Assembly (NCBI GenBank): GCA_014607495.2
Contig: CP053159.1
Span: 193,501-257,500 of the forward strand
Origin: Carposina sasakii
Taxonomy: Eukaryota > Arthropoda > Insecta > Lepidoptera > Carposinidae
Length of the DNA: 64,000 nucleotides
Direction: 5' to 3'
Shown here in pieces: positions 11,633 to 23,409 of the stretch (the stretch's first letter is position 1; every line of letters starts with the position of its first letter). The translations under genes and the position numbers were made by a program. The notes under the pieces were generated by a model. That model was not told the origin of the DNA, ran no database searches, and saw nothing but the letters and a program-made list of their open reading frames with translations.

Positions 11633-12079
11633 TGTCTGGTTTCTCGTGGCGATTGTAGGTAGTGCAAAATTTAATTTCAAGATTTTAATAGCATTAATAT
11701 CGATGCACTTTATTGTAAGTTCATAGCGTTATTATTTCTAATTAAATTGTAACGAGCAATGCAGCGGTGTTACGGCTCTCGCTCGTAACCCTCTTCATTA
11801 TACACATAACACACCTTTATAGTACCTGCACTAGGCTATCTAGTTGCTAAAACATAATTAAATTGTAATCTCATAATGGTAATTAAATATAGCAGAAAAG
11901 TCTCACGTAAAGGTAATTCTTAACTTCACAAGGCGGTCTAGTTGCTAAAACATAATAAAATTTTATTGTAATCTTGTAATTGTTATTCAGTAGGTAATAA
12001 AGAAAAGTCTCACCCTGGACGTTCAAAGTTATTACTAATTACGATTACAATCAAAGTACTCTCTCTTCATCTTCAGCTT

Positions 12080-12182
12080 ATTGCAGTCCACTGCTGAACT
12101 GCTGCCTCCCCCAGGGCACGCCACAAGGCTACTGCTATAGGGAGGTTTTTGCCCATAGTCACCACGCTGGGCAGGCAGTTAA
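12080..12182 (-). mobile_element. 3' fragment of the GATGAT-tailed SINE
   Basis: TTATTGCAGTCCACTGCTGA to CCATAGTCACCACGCTGGGC, matching the 3' half of the other copies. Confidence 0.55.
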
Positions 12183-12263
12183 AGTACTAATGAGCGTATA
12201 TAGTACATATACCACACTGCTCTGTTCCCAACAATGGGATAGACAGAACGTGGATTGGCATAA

Positions 12264-12410
12264 CATGTCAAAGAAAGTGACAAGTTGCTAGCTCATCGAC
12301 TCTAAGAGAACGTCCCTAAATTCCTATGTTGACTCTTACGACAGATGCAGCTGATGTATTCTAATGATGTCCCGCGACAGTACTGAGGGTAAGAAGCTAG
12401 GCATTCACAG
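12264..12410 (-). repeat. Family R fragment, minus orientation
   Basis: GACAAGTTGCTAGCTCATCG and TTGACTCTTACGACAGATGC are the reverse of family R blocks. Confidence 0.6.
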
Positions 12411-13427
12411 TACATTGAGTCATAGAGGAATAAGATGTCATAGAGTGCTAATGTCTTACTAACTGCCTCGATGCACCGAGTCCATGACACTTAGATTGTA
12501 TTATTGTAATGTACAGTATTGTACTGTAATGTAATGTACCGAAATTTAGACATTAAGAACGGCTAAACGTTGCTAATAAGAAATATAACATGATCCAGGA
12601 ATCGAACCCCACACCGTCTATCTGAGCTTGTTCTATCTACTAGGTCGTTAACACAAGTAATTAACGTTAGCTGCAGCCAGGAGTTAAAAGAGAGAATTAA
12701 AATAAATAATCAGGAAGCCGGAAACGGAACCAATCGACGAGGAGTAGGCGGGGGTAGAGGGGAGCGATGCAAACAGTACAAGCTATGCTATACTAATGTC
12801 CGTTACACTGAATAGTTCCGTTGGACGGTGGCGCTACTTACTATGTGTATGACCACATTATCTGTGTCACTGCATACGAAAAATGTTCGTTCCGTTCAAT
12901 CAGGCATAGAAACTATTCTGTGAAATAGACAATAGTAACATAAGTCTCAATCAAGGTATCAATGTAGAATGCAATAAGCATACGAATCGTGGCTTGCAAC
13001 GTGGGACTTAATAGGGGAACTGGTGAAAAGTGGGTGTGTGATTTGCACACTTCTGCCCAACCTGCTTTGGGGATAATGGACGTGACTATATTTGGGTATC
13101 GTGGCATGCTGCCTCGGGATTTTCTATGCTTTATTTTCGATTCTCTGGACGCCTCTGTTGATCCTGGCCTACAGCAGTTGTACTGGCGGTGTGCCAATCC
13201 ATCCAATGTGTGAAAACTGATTTTGAATATTTATCAAAGAAAAAACTAATTTCACCCTTATTGAAAATTTTTACTTGGGAATTAGATTCCTTAATATAAC
13301 CATAGATATGGAATTACCTAAATTCATAATGATAGCAAATATTGACTATCGGGTACAATAGAGATTCTTCCCTGAGCTAAATCTCGGCGTAGATTATACT
13401 ATTATCGAGGTGTCTATTATAAGGGTG

Positions 13428-13802
13428 TTTTTCGTTACCACCCTTAACGAAGTGTACGTACTCTAAACATCAAATAAAGTAAGTTTATGCCAAAAAAAAT
13501 GCTAGGAAACGATGTAAACTTTTTTGAAAAAAAAAAAATCTTGATCAGGCGAAATTTATAGTGTCCAGTGTTTATATTAGTTTTTTCATAAACAAATATT
13601 AATAATTTATCGTGAAAAAACCTTGTTACACGCGTCAATGTGCATTTATGCAGAAAAACGCAGTCTATTTACTCAACTTTGGTCCCTGGTATTTTGGAAA
13701 CCAGACACTTCCCAGGTATGCTTCCATGGAGTAAAATGATCGTTGTGATGAGGAGATTCCGTAGTTTTCGGGAACGTTGACGACCAAAAATCACCTGTAT
13801 AA
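13428..13802 (-). mobile_element. Family B element, minus orientation
   Basis: Reads AAGGGTGTTTTTCGTTACCA at the left and GACGACCAAAAATCACCTGT at the right. The interior is the reverse complement of the other copies. Confidence 0.82.
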
Positions 13803-14907
13803 CAATATCTACATGGGTTATCTGAGAGAAACTATTTCTATTAGCCCTTAGTCCTTTTTACCATGAGAAAGAGAGCCACATACACTTCTGAATAAATGGC
13901 TTTATATATTTTATTAAACACTGGATGCCAGGTTAAACAATAGCACCGGCCGGGTATAATTGCCTGCGCTTTCAGCCACGGCTCGGAGATTAACGCGGGA
14001 CGCGGGATGGCGGGATGGCGCGAGAAAACGCGTAATTAGCACGCAGGTGACATACTGCGGTATACGCTGGTTATAATTTCCTCGCATTTCGGCAGTTTCT
14101 TGAAGGGATATCGAGGTACCTAGATAATACTAATTTAAAAATTACAATAACAATGAGTCAAATACGAGAATGTATTATATCTAGATAGCTACCCCTTTAA
14201 GTTACAGTTAATGTATATCAGTGATAAGTTAGCTAGCCTATGACCTAAATGATATCGAAGCGTTGTATTAAATTATTATTTCGTATTGCTGGATTAAAAT
14301 ATTCCACAATATTTCTTCAAAACACACAAACACATAAACATGCACGCATAGCTCAAAATTACGCTTATAACACCAACATTTTTTCACAGACGGGTTAAAA
14401 ACAAACATAACAACATAACAAGTGATTGGAACCCGATACATGTGAGCTACAGCTATGAACGTGTGCAGTTGCCATGGCAACCGCCCCTGTCTAATCAATT
14501 GCAGAAATATGTACGACCCGTAACCAACATAACCTGGCCTGCCACACCCCTCTCAACACTATAAAAGTTTCTATGAAATAAGGGGACAGTTGTACAAAGT
14601 TAGGGTTCTTTAAAAACTGGTCGATCCTCAGAACGCTCGGCGACATTCGACGTGAGGAAAAGATGTATAGACGTTACTATGGAGCTGCAATTTTATGTTA
14701 TCGCTTTCACGAATAATGGTGTGGCTATTTCGATTGATTTTGATCTGTTTAAAATGCAATTCATGCTTAATTATACCAAAAATGCAACTAGAAAACAGAA
14801 AACACACTTATATGGGGAAAACTTTATTTAAAATACTAAAAAATACATAATATCATCATAAATAAAATTTATTTCTTCTACGCTTTTCTGAGAGTGAAAA
14901 AACCGAG

Positions 14908-15035
14908 CTTGTAGATCTCAACTATACCCTCAAAATTGGTCAGAAGTGGCACCATGTGGTTCTATCGGCCCTTGGTGCTCTGCCTACCCCGTAAGGGATA
15001 AAGGCGTGATTATATGTATGCATGTATGTATGTAA
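14908..15035 (+). repeat. Dispersed repeat ending in a TATG microsatellite, copy 1
   Basis: GAGCTTGTAGATCTCAACTA, CCCTCAAAATTGGTCAGAAG and GCCTACCCCGTAAGGGATAA, then ATGTATG repeats. It resembles a SINE 3' region. Confidence 0.6.
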
Positions 15036-15715
15036 AATATAGCCAACCAAGCACCCATGTAACGTTTGTGAATCCTACGATATCTACGTCCTACGTCTAG
15101 TATAGGATTCGCAGTAAAAACGAAATATTGTTGAATATATTTTTTTGACATCACTCTGACTAGAGTAACTACATGATACATGCAATAAAACTGGACTAGA
15201 CAAAATATAACAAACACGCTTGCTACGAACATAGATGACCACCTACGTAAAGTATTCGTAGTAGCTCGTAGACCTCGTAGCAACACGTAGCACGCCGTAG
15301 CAACAGACTCCTGACTGAAAAATAGGAAATAACCGTTTGTTTATGTATTTAAATTATTATTTTTAAGGTGATCTTTTGGCTATTTAAATAACTATTTTAA
15401 TGGGGAATAGGTGTATTTAAATGACAAGGGTTATTGTGAATAAAGGGATAACTACCTAGTTAAGTTTTAAATGTAAGAAAGTTGTATATTGCTTGCATTG
15501 TGATAATTTGCGATACGAAATTTTGATGATGTTTATAAAATAGAAGGATTTAAAGCTATATAATAAGGATATTACCTCAGATGAATGATATGACATTACG
15601 GTGTTTTTACATGCCTAAATTTGACTGACATCTTATACATTTTGCTGTCAAATGTCGTTTTTAAAATAACTTTGTGACAGTAACAGTGACTAACTTAGAC
15701 ACGGTTTTGTAATTA

Positions 15716-18700
15716 CCTGCTTACTCCGATTTATAAACTTCATCCCATTGACGAGAAAGTGTTAGGTATCTTCAAAGTTGAGTATATATAATATTATTTA
15801 ATTGAAACTCACCTAGATAGTCAGCTGATACAGTCGAGCGATTTTGGAAATGTGGCATAAAGCATATCTACTCGTATCTCGTACTCGTACCTCGTACCAG
15901 ATGATATTGTAAAATCTTCCACATCTGGAATGATAGCAAAATTTTTTTATAAATAAAAATATAATTATTTGGTATATTTATTCAAATGTAAATAAAAATT
16001 AAGGTACACAAATTAATCCAATTTAGTTTATTCAAAAGGGCTACATATATAATTTATAACACTTAAGGTATTATTTACATATTACAGAGTATTTACATTT
16101 TACTATTTAGAAGTACATACTTTCTTATTCTAAATAATTATAGTGCATCAATAATATTCAGTACGTACATTAAAAACAAAGGTTTCCCATTCCGACTGTT
16201 TTCTTTAATTTATTGGCTCCTGTAATTCCATATAAAATAAGGCGTAAGTGACAGTCAATAGAACAACATTAATAGAATATACCTATACATTACACTAATA
16301 GAATCTAAGTGTCAAGGAGTGGAATTGTGAGGAAGTCTAATGGTGCATCGAAACAGTTAGTATGACACTAGCCAATGTCTACATCTTATTCTTCTGTGGT
16401 ATAATTAAGTTATTATTATATCATTAGATCAGAGATATTTTGTCAAAAAATGTTCAGCCGATGTATTCTAGTGAAGTCCCGTACATCGGCACAGGCAATA
16501 TACCTTTTTATTTCATGGTGGTTTGAATAGCACGCCGTACTGCACAGCCATGTTCGAGGACCTTCGCAGTAAATTATTATTGTACCTATAACAATGGAAT
16601 ATATTATTATTATTAGGATTGTGATAACACTATGAATATTAATGCAGTCTAGTTTATATTAATTACCTATTTTACCCAGATACTGAACACTTATATGCTG
16701 GAGGAAAATAACGTTTAGGCACACAGTTCAGTATTACGAGTACAAACTTTAACCTATATGTATACTATTTTCTGACTTACTATGTTTAATTTCTTTAAAG
16801 AAAAAGCGGTAATAGAAACTATTCGGTGAAACGTATAAATGTGTCCCAGGTTGAGTGTAGGTACTGAATAAATCAAGTAAATAATTTATAACTAATAGTT
16901 ACATAAAGGGCGCCAAGTGAAACCCCTCCGGTTTAATGGCACCCTGAACCTAATTGTAATTCTTTTAAAAATCTGAAATAAATTAAAAAAAAAAAAACTA
17001 CTTTAAGTACTTATGTTAAATTAACCCATTAAAGAATGCACAACATGCTTATCTTTTTTGGAACTTTGTTGTGATAAATAGAACATCATTTTGTACTGTT
17101 TTGTTTGCGTTTGAACATATGCTTGTTGCGATATAATTCATCTACAGCAGTATTCTAGTATTATTTATAGGTAAATTGTATCAATTTCTTCTATGCTGCC
17201 CTGGGAGTGAAAAAAAAAGTAAAATACTACAGCTGCTTCTCTTCCCGGGCATACTGTACAAGTCAGTAGAGGGACAAAAGGGTCTTGGTGTTTTCTAGGC
17301 GATGGGCTGACCACTTGTCACTATTAACCGAACTTGTACATCTCAACTATACCCTCAAAATTGGTCAGAAGTGGTACCATGTAGTTCTATCGGCCCTTGG
17401 TGCTGTGCCTACCCCGTAAGGGATAAAGGCGTGATTATATGTACGTATGTATATTGTATCAAAGTAGTACAAGCAATACTGCAAGTTTAACCATGCAAAC
17501 CCGTTACATAATCTATCTATCTATCTACGTATGAGCATCATTCATACAGACATATCAGTCGACAACAAACCCAAACACAAACAATCCACCAGGATATCAG
17601 AACACATGTGCAGCATCCATAATTCCCCCGCACCCTGATCGATACCTCCATTAGTCATTCACGCCGAAAATTATTTAGATAAGATGCCAGTGTACGTGAC
17701 AGTCCCCTCGGCCGCCATCTTGGTTATAATTACTTCTTACCGAGACCCTTTATCATAATACCCCATATTTCCCCCAAATTAATTGTAATAACACCTGTAG
17801 CTGAAGGCGTATTAATGGCTGGTTTAATTCGACTCCAATCGCGCGCAAAACTAATCATACAATGGTATTTATTGCTTTCGTGGTCCTCTCCGCACCGGAT
17901 CGATGCTACATACATAACTCCGTAACACTCATATTTCATCTTAAAAATTCCTAACATAAAACTTCATAGTATGTGGGAGCGCGGGGAGGGCAATATGGTC
18001 CAATTCAAGAGGCGTCAATAAAACATTAACACGGATCCCCGCGCCATTCTCCGTATTCATACCCTCCGCTACCACCCCTACAAATAACTTTTAAAAAAGT
18101 GCACTCCATTAAATTATTTTAAAAAATCATATTCAAAATCGCTATTACTAGCAAACAAGCGTGCCTATTCTATTACCGACCCCTAGTATAAATTCCATCG
18201 AAGCGCAATAATAATAAAAAAATGTCGAGAGCTTGTCGCGTGCAAAAGACGTGTGGTCACGCGTCCCCTTTTCCCCTCTCCGCGCCCCGGCGTGCCTTCC
18301 CTCCCCCACCGGGCCCGCGGCTGCGCCCTCATCTCCCTCGCACGAATATAATATGCATTATGCGAAATCCGTAACTCTTATACTTGAAGATGGAAAGCAC
18401 CTTAACCTTCCGACGTGTCCCATCCGAATTTCAACCGAAGACTTGGGGAGTAGAGTCCTAATTTCCCGGCGAGGAGTTTTCCTGTAAGTCGTTTCGGACA
18501 CCCCCCCCCCCTTCCAGGGCTGCACTCCACAGATAACGCTCGCATTAATCACGGCATTATCGGCCGCGCGGCGTCTTTGTTATGACACCGCCGTTGCAAT
18601 TTTTTCTTCAACTACCCTCGCGATAAACGTCGAGAGTGAATTTTCCGGGACAGATGTTTTAGCAATCCTCCCGATAGCGGAGTAAAACATTCGCCATTAT

Positions 18701-20584
18701 TACCATGCCATTCATGGCGACTTATTTCCGTGAAATTGTCTCGTAAAATATAGAGGTTCCCTTCGAGGTCGCGTATAATGAAATGAATGAAAATAAAAAT
18801 AATATTATTGACTTCTGAATGGTTTTGGTCCTTTGTGTGTTGATTTCTATCTAAGTATTGGTCTTTATTGTATATGGACCAAGTCTAAAATAAATTATTT
18901 TAAATTTTGGCGATTATGGCTCTAAATGTTACTTCATCAAATGGCTCCACAATCTATCCCAGAAAAACAAAAGTAATTATTATATTAAGTACGTCTACAC
19001 CTACTAAAAAGCCCTACCTCACCCGCATGGTGATTGTCAGTATTTTAGTGACAACACTGTCTCTGCGATTTTAGTTATTACTTTGTTAAACTTTCAATAA
19101 TGTAAAAGCCAATTCTTTTTTTTGTCACATGGACATAACAGCCCATTTACCTATGTAAATCTACAGTTAATTTCATAAAATAGCCAAGTTATTCATCTCC
19201 GAAGCATCCATCAATGTATCGCCAGTCAATCAAGTCGACATCTCTCAGACCTTCGAAGATGACTGGCTCAATCGGAGCTGAATATCTTCCAGGAAGTCAA
19301 CCCTCGACGCCGGCATGATTAATGGTCTCTCACGGAAATCTCAGCGCCTCATGGGACCGTTTCAGACTATAAAACTTGGAAAATGGTGCTCTGTATGCGG
19401 AGTGCCTCAGGGTGTAGGGATCTTGTAACGTATGCGTGAGTGAGACCTAAGGTGTAATGGAGAAAGATGTTAATGTTGAAGGCATGTACGATATCCGGAA
19501 TACATTTAATTATTTTATGAAAAAATCAGACCTCTTAAAAATTATCACCCATTGTCACTCTTCCAACTAAAACGAATCTACGAGTAATGATCTCAAGTTC
19601 AAATGTGGCTAGCTGTTTAGACCCTAAAGCGTGCCGAAGAAATATACTACATACCTACGCTCGAAAAACATAACTCTTCTTCTAGCGCAGTCAGGTAAAA
19701 AGAAACCAAATACTTTTGCGGCTTCAAGTCATATACTTACAAATCGAACTAAAACAGGTACATGAAAATGTAGCAACAAAGGCAGTCAAGCATCATTCAA
19801 AGAAACAGCACCCGTTATTACCCTGTAGTATTTCTTAAGTATTTGAAGCGAATTTCCCGGATATATTCCAACAAACACACGCACACATACAGACAAGGCT
19901 GTGTGCGTTTAAGATCATTTTTCACGTTTCATGAACCGGCGCGGGGCAGAGGATTAAAATACATTTCTCTACTGATGGATGATGCTGGCCCCTCTCGAAA
20001 GGGTTGCTGCCTCCCCCTCCGCCCCCTCCCCGTACCCCGACCAGCCCGTCCTCCCCCGCCCCTCGTGGGACGTAATAAACGATCCGGCGATGGTATTGAA
20101 CGTATGAATGTGTAATTTTATTGTACTTTCTTTGTTTGTTGTGAATGTGTTTAGTTGCTGCCAATTTTTGTGTTTAAAATTATTACTTCCACAATAATTT
20201 AATGTATATATATATCCATCCGATTCCTTTAGGATGTTATGCAATATAGACGTCCTAATATGCCATCATAACTAAGCTTCCCCCCCTCTAAGGAGCTACC
20301 CCTCCCCTCTCAGGAGAGGATCCCTTCTCTCAGACATCAATTTAAAATTATGTCGTCATATTTTAATTACAAAAGTTGTCGACATTGTAAAGCATTAAAT
20401 GAAAAACAATAATAAGTTATCCCATAACAAGGGTTAACTGGTAGAGAAGCTATGTAGCATTAAGTTCTCCTGTACACTAAACAAATGTCTATCTATGTAA
20501 TAAGACGCACACTATTATTAGTAGGAGATTTTTATTTTTTATTTTTGATCGAGACTATGAGTTCTTTATCGTGGCATACTAATA
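15716..20584. other. Gene-free stretch with possible conserved noncoding blocks
   Basis: Apart from the repeat at 17330-17455 and small repeat remnants, 17,640-18,780 and 19,220-19,430 are relatively complex, repeat-poor and less AT-rich, as conserved regulatory DNA of moths often is. No coding frame is convincing; cross-species alignment would decide. Confidence 0.35.
17330..17455 (+). repeat. Dispersed repeat ending in a TATG microsatellite, copy 2
   Basis: Nearly identical to 14908-15035 (CCCTCAAAATTGGTCAGAAG, GCCTACCCCGTAAGGGATAA). Confidence 0.6.
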
Positions 20585-20690
20585 CCCGCGTTATGCTTAA
20601 TGTGTCAGTAAGGATCTCCTTTGTCATCCTGCAGATCTGGCAACCCTATTTTGGGAACCGCCATGTTTATATGTATGTATGTATGTAGAA
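20585..20690 (+). repeat. Family R 3' fragment with TATG tail
   Basis: GATCTCCTTTGTCATCCTGC and GATCTGGCAACCCTATTTTG, followed by a short TATG microsatellite. Confidence 0.55.
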
Positions 20691-21983
20691 CCTTCGTTTC
20701 CAAAAAAATCCACACATACATTAGTCCGTATAGCATGTAAGAGATCGGAAGCAAACGTTTTACGTCGTGTTTTCTCGTCAAACACGACTGAGGCGAGGAC
20801 GAGCTGAAAAAATATTTCAGCAAACAGTGAGAGTGAAGGCAAATAGAGCAAAAAGTGCGTTTGCCTCCGCCATGTTTGTGGAGATAGGTTTCCGGTGACG
20901 CCATGTCTCTGTTTTGACATTTTTCTGGTAAAAAAAACTGGTATACCATTACCTAGTAACTATACATAACTATTACTGTACAGGCAAAGATAATTTCCAA
21001 CGCCACAAAGTATGAAAGTGAATTTATTACCCAGCTGCGCCAGAAGCAGAGTTATGTTTTTCGGGTGTATATATCTATGTATATTTTTTGGCACGCTCTG
21101 TCCAAACAGCTTGTCTCATTTGATCTTGAGATGTATCATTAGATTCGTCTAGTCATAAGAGTGATATTAGCTCAAAATTTTGACGCTGTAAAAATACGCT
21201 GTGCCTACGGAGAAGAGCTCGTATTGGTACTACTACTTAGGTACTCGTATTCTTGCTGTACGCCTGCCTATGTGTATTTTATTTAAATAACGTAAAGGAA
21301 CTTAGGGAACTGCGAAACTAAATATTTCGATAGGAGTTTATTAGTTTACAAAGTAAACCGAGATTATGATATGGAAAGCTTGCTAAAAGCTCCGTTGGAA
21401 AATACAAAATGCACTATTTATGTAGAAAGGCAACGTTGGATGATATCTATCAAATAGGTACTCTTGCAGACACTAGCATACGGATTTAAAATTGATATAA
21501 AATATGATAGTTCATCATTAATTTTAATTTAATCACCTAATGTAGGTCTGCTAGGTATATATGTACCGGTTACCTGTATGTTTGTACTTATATGTTCAGT
21601 AAGATCTGTAATTAGTTAATTTAACTATCAGAACCGATAAACGATTATTGCTAATTTAATTATTTTGAACTAACCGGTCTTATTATTTTAATTATCCATA
21701 ATCAATCAGGTGTTGATAATTATTCACATTTTAATCAATATTAATTAACATAGATTCGGATATGTGGTGTGAAAAGCAAGCCATCGGAAACCCATCCGGT
21801 AGAGGTTTCTATATGAGGCAACACTAATTAATTAAATATTAGTTACTATACAAATAATAACACATAGTTTATGAGACGCTGTATTTTATTCTTTGTAAAA
21901 TATGTATCAATAATTAAATTAAATAATAAAAATACTAGCTCATGCCTGCAGCTTACACCAAAATTATAAAGACTATCCAGAAA

Positions 21984-22125
21984 ATTTTAAACTCGAAAGA
22001 ACATGTTTATTATCTAGATAGTACAAAGAATTCCCAAACAACCGAGGAATGTTCATATCATCTTAAAAATAAACCTGTGATTTCGAGTATCAAATTTTGA
22101 GCTTAGGTTCTCTACCTAGAGTATA
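21984..22125. mobile_element. Degenerate internal piece of family A
   Basis: CAACCGAGGAATGTTCAT and AAAAATAAACCTGTGATTTC match the family A interior; the terminal repeats are gone. Confidence 0.55.
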
Positions 22126-22974
22126 TAACTGCGAAGTCTCATCAAAAATTATTTCAATGTCATCTTCATTTATACCTATTAGTGAACCAAGCAACCCAAA
22201 TGTCCGTGTGTAGACTCCCACCGACCGCTACGTCCGTGTGTCCAACGTCCGGAGTCCGGCAGCCGGATCCGGCTCACCCGACACCTCCACTTAGCTGATT
22301 GAGCCACTGTTGACCACCACACCTCAGCACGCCCTGTTTATACTGTCATAACACTGTTTACGATACCTCATTAACTATATTAAAATCGCAAACTCCGTAT
22401 CACATTGTATGAACAACTGGCTGTTTCCCGCTGCTCCGCGAATATCACTGACAGCGTGAACGGGGCATAAAAAATTTCACTCCGGTACTTTAAGGAATAT
22501 TTTTAAAAAATGCGAATTTCTCGAGATTAGTATTCAGCGATTCATTTTTATATGTAGGTACATCACCAAAAGGTACGCCAAGCCACGCGTCGGCAACCAA
22601 ACTAAAAAAAATCTGCAGCAAAAAAGGGTTGCAGAAGGGTTGGCACCCTCACCTACGACCCTCTGCCAGCTCAAAAAGCATAAAGAACCCTTTATGCAAA
22701 GCGCCAATGGTGTAAGCCGGCACGTGCATGCGCGGACTGATTTTAAACTACTTTGAATATTATACATTTACATACCCCGGGAAGGCCTGCTATTGGTTCG
22801 CGAAGAGATTCCAGTCTTGCGCAGTATGCGGATCAGTTTTTTAAAACTGTCACTTTAAACATACGAGTTTTGATTCGCTGAGACCGTACGCAAATCAGGT
22901 ACGCAATATGTCTATTCAAAATAGGGTGACTGCTCCCCCATACCAAATTAGTTAGGTTAGGTTTTTTGTTACTT

Positions 22975-23405
22975 CTAAAGCTCCTGTGCTGATGCAGGGT
23001 TTCACTAGAATACATCAGCCGCATCTCCTTCCGTGCATGTCGTAAGAGTCGACTAAGGAACTCGGGCATTCTCTCAGGCGATGAGCTAGCAACTTGTCAC
23101 TGGTCATTTACATACAATTTAAATACAAGGGATATCGGGATGAAAAAAATAACGTTGCCAATATGTAATTTAGAAAAGAGATGGTAAAATTCGTCACCCG
23201 AGTAATTGACCCGGTGGCTCAGTGGTGAGAGCGCTGGCACGCGGAATGCAGAGGTCGTGGGTTCGATTCCCACCCGGGTGAGGAATTTTTTCCATTTCTT
23301 TATTAATAATTTTATAATACAAGTATATGCCTGCAATGCTGAACGTGGCTATGGGATCTATTTCATGATCCTGTAATTTCTGGCTACCTCGAACACAGCC
23401 GTGTG
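22975..23405 (+). repeat. Family R repeat interrupted by a tRNA-like SINE
   Basis: Left part: GCTCCTGTGCTGATGCAGGG to AGCTAGCAACTTGTCACTGG. Right part resumes as AACGTGGCTATGGGATC. About 225 bp of inserted sequence containing the SINE lies between. Confidence 0.7.
23205..23320 (+). mobile_element. tRNA-like SINE copy nested in a family R repeat
   Basis: The head GACCCGGTGGCTCAGTGGTG, box B GTGGGTTCGATTCCCAC and the GAGGAATTTTTTCCATTTC tail match the other copies. The anticodon arm carries an extra CG (GGCACGCGGAATGCAG). Family R sequence stops before about 23109 and resumes after about 23335. Confidence 0.8.
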
Positions 23406-23409
23406 TGTA

